Assembly (NCBI RefSeq): GCF_004348995.1
Contig: NZ_SMKQ01000021.1
Location: forward strand, 1 to 64,000
DNA: 64,000 nucleotides
Origin: Nonomuraea terrae
GTDB lineage: Bacteria; Actinomycetota; Actinomycetes; Streptosporangiales; Streptosporangiaceae
Direction: 5' to 3'
Shown: piece after piece, positions 24,531 to 34,111 of the stretch
Position numbering within the stretch: position 1 is the stretch's first letter
How the letters are laid out: the number at the start of each line of letters is the position of its first letter
The notes under the pieces: model-generated
Database searches by the model: none
What the model was told of the DNA's origin: nothing
What the model saw: the letters and a program-made list of their open reading frames with translations, nothing else
Translations under genes and position numbers: made by a program

Positions 24531-25117
24531 GGATGTCTGGTCTGCCCGCCGCGCTGGGTGGCCTTGTGGTCACCGGGGCAGCGTGCACAGCGGGACCGGA
24601 CATCGTTTCCAGACCGGCTCCGGCACCGCAGCCGATCGTGGACACCTCTCCATACGTCTGCGAGCTCATCCCTGAGCAGGCGTTGCGATTGGTGAGCGGG
24701 ATGACCGGGTCGATCGCGGGGAGAATGGCCGGCACCGAGGAAAACGGCGAGTGCTGGGCTCCTGAAACGGCTTCTCGGCCTCTCCAGGTCAACTGGCTGG
24801 CAGCGAACAGCCGGGCAAGTCAGGAACAGCTGAACTTTCTGATGGAGGATCGGAGCAGCGTGTATGCACGGCACGGTGGGATCAGGCTGCCCACCGATCT
24901 GGGCGACGGCATGGCCGCCAAGGTGACGCAGGGCCCCCTGGGCGATCAGCCGTACCGAGTGAGCGCTAAGTTTCGTTGCGGTGGCAAGGAGCGAATGATC
25001 GACATCTATCTCACCCGGGTCGCCGAAGGGCGGGACGGGATCAAGGATTTGGTTGAGCTTATGCGGGTTGCGCAGAAGCGCTACGGCGAGGTCTACCGGT
25101 GCACTCCCGGCTCCTAG
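24527..25117 (+). CDS. Lipoprotein, DUF3558-like
   Basis: 196 residues. The signal sequence (MRMSGLPAALGGLVVTGAACTAG) carries a lipobox VTGAAC, so the product is lipid-anchored. The mature part has paired cysteines (VCELIPEQALRLV ... ECWAP ... FRCGG ... YRCTPG) and the CELIP motif seen in DUF3558 proteins. The ATG overlaps the stop of the EF-hand gene (ATGA). It may be an immunity or envelope partner of that protein; this is inference from coupling only. Confidence 0.7.
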   Translation: MRMSGLPAALGGLVVTGAACTAGPDIVSRPAPAPQPIVDTSPYVCELIPEQALRLVSGMTGSIAGRMAGTEENGECWAPETASRPLQVNWLAANSRASQEQLNFLMEDRSSVYARHGGIRLPTDLGDGMAAKVTQGPLGDQPYRVSAKFRCGGKERMIDIYLTRVAEGRDGIKDLVELMRVAQKRYGEVYRCTPGS

Positions 25118-25131
25118 TGCTCCAGCCGTCC

Positions 25132-25707
25132 TCAGCGATCTTCAGTTCGGCCGGGGATGACGCTGCGGTGCCCGGAAAACTCAACGCCGACAAACCGACC
25201 ATCGGTGAAGCCGAGGCGAACGCCATCGCAGTGTGCGAACGGCGTTCCCCACGTGTCGTGCGGAGCATCCGGCAAACACGTTACCAACGCCAGCTCGATC
25301 GCCCCTCCGTGCCCGGTCAACAGCGCCGACCCGCCCTCCGCGACACCAGCCACCGTCTCAGCCCAGATCGTACGGTGGGTCTCGGCCACGGCCGCCGCGG
25401 CATGGCCCTTCCGGATGATGTCCGCGATCTGCTGGTACGGCTCGGCCCATTCCCACTGAGCATGCCGGGGGATCTCTCCGGACACGTAGCCTGACGGCAT
25501 CTCCATGGTGTCGTCGACGGCGAACCCCATCGCGACGGCGGTCTCGACCGCTCGTGGGGACGAACTGGTGACGACGCGCTCGTAGGGGCCGACTCCAGAA
25601 CCGATGAAACGGGCCAGGGCGATACCGTCAGCCGACAGATGGGACCCCCTGCCGCGTATCGCACCCTTCTTGGTCAAGCTGTGTCGGCGCACGTCCAGCC
25701 AACGCAT
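25132..25707 (-). CDS. Histidine phosphatase-family protein
   Basis: 191 residues from ATG 25707 with AAGGAGG upstream. The phosphohistidine motif appears as VRRHSLTKKG (RHS in place of the common RHG); an SSSPRAVETA motif and LLTGHGGAIE supply the second arginine and histidine. Family members are phosphoglycerate mutase-like phosphatases. The gene converges on the lipoprotein gene with a 14-base gap. The 156 bases upstream, before the insertion element, hold no gene. Confidence 0.8.
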   Translation of the reverse strand: MRWLDVRRHSLTKKGAIRGRGSHLSADGIALARFIGSGVGPYERVVTSSSPRAVETAVAMGFAVDDTMEMPSGYVSGEIPRHAQWEWAEPYQQIADIIRKGHAAAAVAETHRTIWAETVAGVAEGGSALLTGHGGAIELALVTCLPDAPHDTWGTPFAHCDGVRLGFTDGRFVGVEFSGHRSVIPGRTEDR

Positions 25708-25863
25708 GAGACGTCCTCCTTGACAAGGCGGCGTGGTGGGCGAGTACAACGAACACCTGCGGCCACCCCGATCACGACCGTTGTGTCGGCAAACGAAGAT
25801 CATGCGGTGGCGGCAGACGACAGCGTACGGCTGCACCAGCGAAGATCGCGATCTGTAGCTGGG

Positions 25864-25873
25864 GCACTAGAGG
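25864..25873 (+). repeat. Left target duplication of IS4 element
   Basis: GCACTAGAGG, identical to 27373-27382 on the other side of the element. Confidence 0.9.
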
Positions 25874-27372
25874 CAACGCCGTTCAGTTAAGGCCGGGGCA
25901 TCGGTGTCAAGGGCTGCTGATCATGTTGATGCTGATGGTGGCTTTGTAGGTGGTCCGATCGATGGCGGGTCCGCGGGCGTTGTATTTGGAGATCGCGCGT
26001 TTGACGATGCGGTCTTTGGTACGGACTCGCCGGGCGGGAAGGAGGTGGGCCAGCACGTGACGGCCGATGGTGCCGACCAGATCGATGTCGGTGCCGGTGA
26101 TGACGCCGGCGGCCAGGATGAGCTGGTCACGGGCGGCGGCCAGGGCGGTGGTGAAGCCGGCCCGGTCCGGGTCGGTGCCCGGGACGCTGTCGGTGGCGTC
26201 GGTCATCGCGGTCCGCAGGACCTGGTAGGCGGTCAGCAGGGCCCAGACCTCCTGCTCGATGCCATCAGGGGTGCGCGAGCGCAGGACGTGCCCGTCCAGG
26301 ATCGTGGACTTCAGCTCCGCGTAGGCGGTCTCGATCTCCCAGCGCTCGTGGTAGAGCCGGATGAGGTCCGCCGCCGGGTGGGCGGTGGCGTCGGTGAGGG
26401 TGGTCAGCAGCCGGTAGCGGCCCGTCCGGGTGCCCGCCGCGGTGCGGATGGTGATCTCGGCGTCGATGACGCGAACGGTCAGCGCGCCCAGCCGGGCCAG
26501 GGTCGAGCCGTCCCGGCAGCGGGCCACGGCGGGCAGGTTCCGGCCGGACTTGCAGCGCACCAGCAGATCGGCGCCGGTGGCGGCCAGCTGGTTGAGCAGG
26601 TCGGTGGCGGCGAAGTTGCGGTCGGCCAGCAGGAGCATCCCGGTCTGTAGATGCGCGGCCAGGCGGCGGGCGTAGTCCAGCTCACCGATCGTGGCGGGTC
26701 CGAACACGGCTGCCATGACCGACCGGGTGCCGCAGGCCACCAGCGCGGCCAGCCGCAGTTGCGGGTATCCCGAGATCCCGTTACCGAGCCGCTGGCGGGT
26801 GAAGACCGTAAGGTTGGCCGGACAGTCCGGGACCGGCAGCAGGGTGCCATCGACGGCGACCACCCGCAGTCCCCGCCACCATCCAGCGCCGGCAGTCGTC
26901 ACCGCAGGGCCGCTGACCAGGTCGAACAGCGCCTTCATCGGTGCTGCTCCCAGTCGCTGGCGGGCTTGGCGAAGAGCGCTGCCGCTGGGCCGCACCGGCG
27001 CCAGGCCCGCCAATCCCGTGCATAACCGGTCGAAGACCTGCAGGTAGCCCAGCCCGGTGAACAACGCCGCGGCCAGCAGCAGGTAGACCGTGACCCGCGC
27101 CGGGACCAGCCGGACCCTGCGCTGCCGCGCATGCGTCTGCGCCAGCACCTCATCGACCATCTCGAACGGGATGATCCGGGTCAGTTCGCCCAGGTGCCCC
27201 GGCGCGAACACCCCCGCGGCTACCCTGGCCGTTCGTTCTATGGCAACCTGTTCCAACAGCGGAGCTCCTGTGGTGAGGATGTCTTGGAGTGACAGACCTC
27301 TTCTACAGCGGCTCCGCTGCTTTGTTCACCGGTCTTGACGAACAGCCCTTTCCCCTTAACTGAACGGCGTTG
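25874..27372. mobile_element. Intact IS4-family insertion sequence
   Basis: 1499 bp bounded by 19-bp perfect inverted repeats (CAACGCCGTTCAGTTAAGG, 25874-25892 and its complement 27354-27372) and by 10-bp direct repeats, the duplication size typical of IS4 elements. It holds one intact transposase gene. The perfect repeats suggest recent insertion. Its right duplication overlaps the first bases of the adjacent IS5-like element, so it inserted exactly at that element's edge. Confidence 0.93.
25907..27256 (-). CDS. IS4-family transposase
   Basis: 449 residues, full length. The DDE catalytic core is visible: first Asp in VAVDGTLLPVPD, second in LLADRNF and Glu in the YHERWEIETAYAELK signature (YREK-like) characteristic of IS4. 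An N-terminal IS4 domain precedes it (RIIPFEMVDEVLAQT). The frame opens at TTG 27256 with AGGAG upstream. It cuts and pastes the surrounding element. Confidence 0.93.
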   Translation of the reverse strand: MEQVAIERTARVAAGVFAPGHLGELTRIIPFEMVDEVLAQTHARQRRVRLVPARVTVYLLLAAALFTGLGYLQVFDRLCTGLAGLAPVRPSGSALRQARQRLGAAPMKALFDLVSGPAVTTAGAGWWRGLRVVAVDGTLLPVPDCPANLTVFTRQRLGNGISGYPQLRLAALVACGTRSVMAAVFGPATIGELDYARRLAAHLQTGMLLLADRNFAATDLLNQLAATGADLLVRCKSGRNLPAVARCRDGSTLARLGALTVRVIDAEITIRTAAGTRTGRYRLLTTLTDATAHPAADLIRLYHERWEIETAYAELKSTILDGHVLRSRTPDGIEQEVWALLTAYQVLRTAMTDATDSVPGTDPDRAGFTTALAAARDQLILAAGVITGTDIDLVGTIGRHVLAHLLPARRVRTKDRIVKRAISKYNARGPAIDRTTYKATISINMISSP

Positions 27373-27382
27373 GCACTAGAGG
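27373..27382 (+). repeat. Right target duplication of IS4 element
   Basis: GCACTAGAGG. Its last two bases are also the first two bases of the IS5-like inverted repeat. Confidence 0.9.
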
Positions 27383-27426
27383 GCGTGTATCGGAAGTGGA
27401 TCTGTGGCGTGACACGATCTTGATTC

Positions 27427-28300
27427 GTGGCGCGCGGAGATCTGACGGATGCACAGTGGGCCTGCCTGAAGCTGCTATCACCCAAGAGCAAGAAGCCGGG
27501 GCGCCCGCCGAGATGGACGAAGCGGCAGCTGATCGACGGCATACGCTGGCGGATCCGCACCGGGACGCCGTGGCGGGACGTCCCGGAGCGATACGGGCCC
27601 TGGGGCCGGGTGTACGACCTGTTCAGGCGCTGGCAGAGAGACGGCACCTGGCAACGGATCTTTACGAAGCTGCAGGCCCAGGCGGACGCCAAGAACTTGA
27701 TCATTAGGACATCAACGTCGACTCCACCGTGTGCCGGGCCCACCAGCACGCCGCCGGGGCGCGGAAAAGGGGGGATCTGCAGAAGGAGCCGCCCTGCGGA
27801 CTCAGCATCGAGCCGGATGACCATGGCCTCGGGCGCTCGCGCGGTGGCCTGACCACCAAGCTGCACCTAGCCATCGAGCAGGGCCAGAAGCCGATGTCGA
27901 TCCTGATCACGGCCGGGCAGCGCGGGGACTCGCTCTAGTTCGAGCCCGTCCTGAAGAAGATCCGTGTGCCCCGCATCGGGCCGGGCAGGCCCCGCACTCG
28001 GCCCGACCGCGTGCGTGCCGACAAGGCATATGCCTCCCGCAAGAACCGCGCGTACCTGAGTCGGCGCGGGATCCGCTGCGCCATCCCGGACAAGTTGACC
28101 AAGCGCGTAACCGCAAGATACGCGGCTCGCGCGGCGGCCGGCCACCGAAGTTCGACGAGATCGACTACCGCGAGCGCCACGCGGTGGAGTGTGGGATCAA
28201 CCGCCTCAAGCGCCATCGGGCCGTGGCCACCCGTTACGACAAGCTTGCGGTCCGCTATGAGGCGACTGTCCTCGTTGCGGCCGTCAGCGAGTGGCTGTGA
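27427..28300 (+). pseudogene. Broken IS5/IS427-type transposase
   Basis: Three frames together spell a familiar transposase: LTDAQWACLKLL ... GTPWRDVPERYGPWGRVYDLFRRW (first frame to about 27705), then CRAHQHAAGAR ... [15 protein letters not shown] (second frame), an in-frame TAG at 27936-27938, [17 protein letters not shown], and a third frame from about 28110 ending [38 protein letters not shown]. One frameshift could be programmed in this group, but the extra stop and second shift show decay. The element cannot move by itself. Confidence 0.88.
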
Positions 28301-28313
28301 TCGACGCGCGTCG

Positions 28314-28745
28314 CTAAAGCTCGTAGTCCTGGGCTAGCTCCTCCCAGCGGATGTTGCGGAGGGCCAGATCAGCACCGTGGCCTGACGGGACGTCCGGGGT
28401 GGGCTGGAACCACACGATGGTGAGGGCGGAGCGGTACAGCACCGGGTCGTGGTCAGAGGCAACTGCTGTTGAGCGGAAGGCGCCGATGCAAGCCACGGAG
28501 GGCAGCACCTCGACTGGACCGAACGCACCTGCGGTCTGGTCCGGGTACTCGCGCGGGGGCGGAATGAGATGGACCGGCGTGGCGGGAAAAGCTTGTTCGG
28601 CGGCCCGCAGGCGACCGCTGACCTTCAGGTCGTTAACGCGCTTGCACGGATAGCCCTCCAGCATGTCGCCGTAGGTAGAAGACAGCCACAGCTGAGAGAG
28701 CTCGATCGAACGGCCGGAGGAGAGGGCTATGCGGCTCAGCGACAT
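28314..28745 (-). CDS. Passenger gene of unknown function inside the IS5-like element
   Basis: 143 intact residues (SRIALSSGRSIELSQLWLSSTYG ... PREYPDQTAGAFGPVEVLPSVACIGAF ... LTIVWFQP). It lies wholly between the transposase relic and the right inverted repeat, on the opposite strand. A TAGGGT hexamer 6 bases before the ATG gives it its own leaderless promoter. I have a memory of similar hypothetical proteins in Streptomyces but know no function. It has no DNA-binding motif or membrane segment. The frame is open although the transposase has decayed, which hints at selection for the passenger. Confidence 0.7.
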   Translation of the reverse strand: MSLSRIALSSGRSIELSQLWLSSTYGDMLEGYPCKRVNDLKVSGRLRAAEQAFPATPVHLIPPPREYPDQTAGAFGPVEVLPSVACIGAFRSTAVASDHDPVLYRSALTIVWFQPTPDVPSGHGADLALRNIRWEELAQDYEL

Positions 28746-28751
28746 GCCAAC

Positions 28752-28757
28752 ACCCTA
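28752..28757 (-). promoter_or_regulatory. -10 element of passenger gene
   Basis: TAGGGT on the minus strand, 6 bases before the ATG at 28745. Confidence 0.55.
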
Positions 28758-28785
28758 CGCACGAGATCCACTTCCGATACACGCC

Positions 28786-29364
28786 CTAGTACTCCAGGCG
28801 TAAATCGTGGTCCGAAGGCTGTGGCTGCGTGGTTGGCCAGTGGGTGGCGGCGATGACGTCGCGGGCGATGTCGGTTACGGAGCGGCCGTCGGTGGGGACG
28901 CGCACTGCCGAGGAGGGCGCGTTGGCGTCCAGGTGGCGGGCCATGGCGGCGCTGCGGGTCAGGTGCGGGTCCAGTTGGCTGCCGATCTCGCGGGCGCCGA
29001 GGCGTTGCCGGGCGGTCGTGTCATCAGCGGTCAGGAGTACGGAGGTGATGCGGGGTGTGCCGCCCATGGCGCGGGCGATGAGGTCGGGCTCCAGGATGGA
29101 GACGGTGTTGGTGTAGATGAGCCTGCGGTATCCCAGCGCGGCGTAGTTGCGCCAGATGGCGGCGAGGTTGGCCTCGGTCAACTTGGCTCGGTGCGGATCG
29201 CCGGGCGGGGCGGGGAACGCCTGGTCCAGGTTGTCGCCCTCGATGAGGCAGTGCGCGACGCGAGCAGCCTGTAGTTGCGCGGAGACCTCCCACCCGACGG
29301 TGGTCTTGCCGACTCCGGCACGTCCGCCGATCAGTAACGCTTCGAACAGGGCGACGTCGTGCAC
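28786..29364 (-). CDS. P-loop nucleoside/small-molecule kinase-like protein
   Basis: 192 residues from GTG 29364 (TGGAGA upstream). The Walker A motif GGRAGVGKTTVG is at the N-terminus, then HCLIEGDNLD (acidic switch), and an arginine-rich lid region TARQRLGAREIGSQ. The layout is that of adenylylsulfate kinase, gluconate kinase or chloramphenicol phosphotransferase-like small kinases. The substrate is unknown. The last codon TAC and the stop TAG abut the IS5-like element; the stop is rebuilt in the reconstructed uninserted site, so the gene is probably not truncated. Confidence 0.72.
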   Translation of the reverse strand: MHDVALFEALLIGGRAGVGKTTVGWEVSAQLQAARVAHCLIEGDNLDQAFPAPPGDPHRAKLTEANLAAIWRNYAALGYRRLIYTNTVSILEPDLIARAMGGTPRITSVLLTADDTTARQRLGAREIGSQLDPHLTRSAAMARHLDANAPSSAVRVPTDGRSVTDIARDVIAATHWPTTQPQPSDHDLRLEY

Positions 29365-29507
29365 AGGCGGTCTCCACGTGATCAGAGGGCCGAAGGCGTC
29401 TCCGGCGGTGACCACGGGATCATAACTACGTCGTGGGCCGGCTCGGCAAGGGCGATGCGGTGCCGGTCTGCCAGGAAATCCCGTCGACAAGGCTGTTGGT
29501 GGCCGCC

Positions 29508-29513
29508 TAGGTT
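29508..29513 (+). promoter_or_regulatory. -10 element of leaderless DUF5946-like gene
   Basis: TAGGTT, 7 bases before ATG 29521. Confidence 0.5.
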
Positions 29514-29520
29514 GCAGGCC

Positions 29521-30009
29521 ATGGCTGATGGTGCCGGCGTGAGCCGGTGCGAGTGCGGTGCGGCGGCCGGGCCGCTGGGCGTGTGCGTGGACTATTTCCA
29601 CGGGATCCTGGCGGAAGAGCAGAGCGATCCTCAGATGTACAGGTGGCATGCGCCTGTGGTCTGCGTTCATCTCCTGCAGCATCCTTCACAAGCGCATGAG
29701 AACTATCGGGACGGTCAGTTCCGGCTCCTGCAGTTCTACCTGGACAAGGGCCTTGACGCGCTGCTGCGTCTGACGGCGCATCAGGTGGCGCGGAACAATC
29801 ACCGGGCACGATCGGGCTACGACATGGCGCCGTTGGAGGCCTACGCGCCGCTTCCCCAGGGCGAATCCCCCAGGAGCTTCCGCGCCACGTTGTGCGGGTT
29901 GCCGTTCAGGGACGGCAGCTTCGCGGCGGATGGGCACCCGGCCTATGGACACCGCATCCACGCCATCGCCGAAGCGACCGTGGAGTCGTGGAGATCTGTC
30001 GAGGGCTGA
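29521..30009 (+). CDS. DUF5946-like protein
   Basis: 162 residues. An N-terminal CxCG (SRCECGAAAGPLG) then CVDYFHGILAEE, VCVHLLQHPSQAH and later a histidine-rich C-terminus. The pattern of a Cys pair, FH and LQHPS matches uncharacterised DUF5946 proteins as I remember them and suggests metal binding. No function is known. The gene stands alone, convergent with leuA. Confidence 0.65.
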   Translation: MADGAGVSRCECGAAAGPLGVCVDYFHGILAEEQSDPQMYRWHAPVVCVHLLQHPSQAHENYRDGQFRLLQFYLDKGLDALLRLTAHQVARNNHRARSGYDMAPLEAYAPLPQGESPRSFRATLCGLPFRDGSFAADGHPAYGHRIHAIAEATVESWRSVEG

Positions 30010-30137
30010 TACGACTCGGCCGCGACACCCCTGGGTCGGGGGACGCGGTCGAGTGAGTGGTGTGCTGCCTTGTGGGCGCCTACCAAGGGGGCCGGGACCC
30101 GGCAGGTCGTGCCGGGGCCGGCCGGAAGAGCCGTGGG

Positions 30138-31916
<1,779 letters not shown>

Positions 31917-31935
<19 letters not shown>

Positions 31936-31961
31936 CAGCTAAGAAGAACACCGCGCAGCAT
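31917..31961 (-). CDS. leuL: LeuA leader peptide
   Basis: A 14-residue ORF, MLRGVLLSCRGGGL, ending 75 bases before leuA. Four of fourteen residues are leucine, including an adjacent CTT CTT pair, a codon rare in such GC-rich genomes. Leucine shortage would stall a ribosome over these codons and stop the following hairpin forming, raising leuA transcription. Ribosome-mediated attenuation by leucine leader peptides is established for actinobacterial leuA; the assignment here is from position and composition. Confidence 0.75.
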
Positions 31962-31968
31962 GTCATGC

Positions 31969-31974
31969 ACGTTA
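31969..31974 (-). promoter_or_regulatory. -10 element of leuL-leuA
   Basis: TAACGT on the minus strand, 7 bases before the leader-peptide ATG (31961), making the leader ORF itself leaderless. Confidence 0.55.
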
Positions 31975-32021
31975 CCAGACGTCTCGCGATGCGCTGCGCG
32001 TGATCTCAGATGGCGAGAAGC

Positions 32022-32768
32022 TCAGTCCGTGACCAGCACGCTCAGGCAGGTCACGCACCCTTCGAGCTTCTCGTACTCGGAGATGTCGACCGTGGTCACG
32101 GTCAGTCCCCGCTTCTCCAGCATGGCGGCCGTCCGGGGGGCCGAGGCGGCCAGCAGGACGCGGTCGCCGCCCAGCGGCACGACGTGGGCGCCGGCCTCTT
32201 CCTCCGGCACGAGCAGGCCGGGCAGGTCCACGTGGCGCGGGTCGCCGATGAGGGTGCCGTCGGGCAGTGCGGTGACGGCCGACTTCAGGTGCAGCACGCC
32301 GCTCAGGTCCACGGGCACGACCGTGCGCTCGGGCAGGAGGGCGGCGAGTTGTGTGATGCCCTGGGCGTTGGTGCGGGCGGACCTGCCGACGTACACGGTG
32401 GGGCCGCTCTGCAGCACGTCGCCGCCGTCGAGGGTGCCGGGCCGCGCGATCCTGACCGCCTTCATGCCGAGGTCCCGCACGACCTGGGCCACGGAGTCGA
32501 CCTCGGGCCGCCGTTCCACCGCCCCCGGCCTGGTCAGTACGGCGAGCCGCCCCGACACCACGAGCGTGTCCTCCACGAACGGCGCGTCGGGCAGGTCGTC
32601 GGCGGGGGGCACGTGCACGGTCCGCCAGCCGGCCGCGGCGAGGGCGGCGACGTAAGCGTCGTGCTGGGCGGCGGCGCGTACGGGATCCACCGGTTCGCGC
32701 TGGATGTGGGTGACGATGCCCTCGGCAATACGGGGGCCGGGCTTCCTTACCAGCGCAATACCAGACAT
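32022..32768 (-). CDS. Dimethylargininase (second paralogue)
   Basis: 248 residues of the DDAH type: FVEDTLVV (64-71), TLDGGDVLQ (112-120), catalytic H160 in LHLKS and the nucleophile Cys in LEGCVTC (C238 or C241). The layout is closer to true mammalian and actinobacterial dimethylargininases than the 6712-7509 protein. It makes citrulline and dimethylamine from asymmetric dimethylarginine. It stands alone, divergent from a DUF2630 gene across a GGCGTG/CACGCC palindrome. Confidence 0.88.
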   Translation of the reverse strand: MSGIALVRKPGPRIAEGIVTHIQREPVDPVRAAAQHDAYVAALAAAGWRTVHVPPADDLPDAPFVEDTLVVSGRLAVLTRPGAVERRPEVDSVAQVVRDLGMKAVRIARPGTLDGGDVLQSGPTVYVGRSARTNAQGITQLAALLPERTVVPVDLSGVLHLKSAVTALPDGTLIGDPRHVDLPGLLVPEEEAGAHVVPLGGDRVLLAASAPRTAAMLEKRGLTVTTVDISEYEKLEGCVTCLSVLVTD

Positions 32769-32770
32769 AG

Positions 32771-32788
32771 GGCGTGTTCTATCACGCC
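32771..32788. promoter_or_regulatory. Palindrome between divergent genes
   Basis: GGCGTG-TTCTAT-CACGCC in the 38-base gap between the dimethylargininase and DUF2630 genes; it may be an operator serving both. No known consensus is matched. Confidence 0.35.
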
Positions 32789-32793
32789 ATAGG

Positions 32794-32799
32794 TAGAGT
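32794..32799 (+). promoter_or_regulatory. -10 element of leaderless DUF2630 gene
   Basis: TAGAGT, 7 bases before ATG 32807. Confidence 0.55.
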
Positions 32800-32806
32800 C
32801 TCGGAC

Positions 32807-33052
32807 ATGCGGGACGACGAGATACTCACGAGGATCAGCTCCCTGGTCAGCGAGGAGCACGAGCTGCGCACCAGACTGTCGGCGGGAGAGGTGACCTCGG
32901 ACGAGGAACGCGCGCGCATCGACCAGCTGGAGAACGCCCTCGACCAGTGCTGGGACCTGCTGCGGCAGCGGCGGGCCCGGCGCAGGGCGGGCGAGGACCC
33001 GGACAACGCCGCTCCCCGCCCCGCCGACGAGGTGGAGAACTACCGCCAGTAG
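32807..33052 (+). CDS. DUF2630 family protein
   Basis: 81 residues, all helical: DEILTRISSLVSEEHELR ... LDQCWDLLRQRRARRRAG. This short pattern is the conserved DUF2630 family of actinobacteria, function unknown. ATG 32807 is fixed by the leaderless promoter. Confidence 0.85.
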   Translation: MRDDEILTRISSLVSEEHELRTRLSAGEVTSDEERARIDQLENALDQCWDLLRQRRARRRAGEDPDNAAPRPADEVENYRQ

Positions 33053-33097
33053 AAAACCGTTCGCGCCGGCCAGCCCGGGTGCGCTTGGCTGGACGGC

Positions 33098-34069
33098 ATG
33101 CGGATCGAGCGGATCGAAGGCGGCGGCGCGGAGAGGCTCGCCGCGGCGTTGCACGCGGCCTACAGCGAAGGCTCCGGCGATCCCGGCCCGCCGATCTCGC
33201 GGTCCCGTTTCGTCCTCGAGATCGTCGCGGACCGCCCCGCCGACCGGGTCGAGGCGTGGGCGGCGGTCGAGGACGGCGAGGTCGCCGGCGGTTACGGCCT
33301 GTCGTTCCCCATCCTGGACAACCGTCACATGGCCTGGCTCTTCCCGCTCGTCGTGCGCCCCGCCCGGCGCGGGCGCGGGCTCGGCACGGCGCTCTTCGAG
33401 CACGCCCTCGGCCGCATGCGGGCCGACAACAGGCGGCTGCTGCTGGCCGAGACGCCCGTCGTGGGGGCCGGTGCCGCCTTCGCCCGCGCCCGAGGCATGA
33501 CGGTCGCCCTCGTCGAAGCACGCCGCACGCTCGACCTGCGCCGCTGCGACTGGGCGAAACTGGAGCGGATGGTCCCGCAGGCGCCCGGCTACAGCCTCGA
33601 ACACTGGACCGGCCCGGCGGCCCCCGAGCTCATGCCCGACGTGGCCACGCTCATGAACGGCATGAACGACGCCCCGCGCGACAGCGGCGTCGACGACTTC
33701 CACTTCACCGCCGACCAGATCCGCGCCCGCGAGGAGCGCATGGCCGCGGCCGACCAGACCGCCTACACCGTGATCGCCCGCCGCGACTCCGACGGCGCCC
33801 CGGCCGGCTTCACCCGCATCCTGCTCGACGCCGACCACTCCCACGGCTGGGCCGTCCAGACCGACACGACGGTGCTGGCCGGGCACCGCGGCCACCGCCT
33901 GGGGCTGCTGCTCAAGCTCACCAACCTGTTCCGGCTGCGCGAGCGCGAGCCGCGCGTCGAGCGCATCATCACCTGGAACGCCACCTCCAACGCCCACATG
34001 CTCGCCATCAACGAGGCCATGGGCTTCGAGCTCTTCGACGAGTGGTACGAGTGGCGGCTGACGCTGTAG
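33098..34069 (+). CDS. Tandem GNAT acetyltransferase
   Basis: 323 residues holding two GNAT folds. The first has the acetyl-CoA loop VVRPARRGRGLGTAL (about residues 85-100). The second has VLAGHRGHRLGLLLK (about 265-280) and the closing N-x-x-M-L-x-x-N-E-A-M-G-F motif. Similar double-GNAT proteins include mycothiol synthase and aminoglycoside-type acetyltransferases. The substrate is unknown. The gene is followed after 42 bases by the receptor kinase gene. Confidence 0.83.
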   Translation: MRIERIEGGGAERLAAALHAAYSEGSGDPGPPISRSRFVLEIVADRPADRVEAWAAVEDGEVAGGYGLSFPILDNRHMAWLFPLVVRPARRGRGLGTALFEHALGRMRADNRRLLLAETPVVGAGAAFARARGMTVALVEARRTLDLRRCDWAKLERMVPQAPGYSLEHWTGPAAPELMPDVATLMNGMNDAPRDSGVDDFHFTADQIRAREERMAAADQTAYTVIARRDSDGAPAGFTRILLDADHSHGWAVQTDTTVLAGHRGHRLGLLLKLTNLFRLREREPRVERIITWNATSNAHMLAINEAMGFELFDEWYEWRLTL

Positions 34070-34097
34070 AGCCATGGAGGTCCACGCGACGGCACGT

Positions 34098-34103
34098 TAG
34101 CCT
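34098..34103 (+). promoter_or_regulatory. -10 element of leaderless kinase gene
   Basis: TAGCCT, 8 bases before ATG 34112. Confidence 0.45.
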
Positions 34104-34111
34104 GACGATCC

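Larger units (their letters stand above)
27381..28786. mobile_element. Decayed IS5-like (IS427-type) element with passenger gene
   Basis: About 1.4 kb bounded by 23-bp perfect inverted repeats (27381-27403 and 28764-28786; outer end GGGCGTGTATCGG). The flanking bases allow a TAG or AG target duplication; removing both elements rebuilds a plain CACTAGTACT site. Inside are a broken transposase gene on the plus strand and a separate intact gene on the minus strand. The element is larger than usual for this group because of the passenger. Confidence 0.85.

Noticed and set aside
27427-28300. Programmed frameshift producing a working IS5-like transposase
   Set aside because: One shift could be programmed, but an added in-frame TAG and a second shift cannot be bypassed together.
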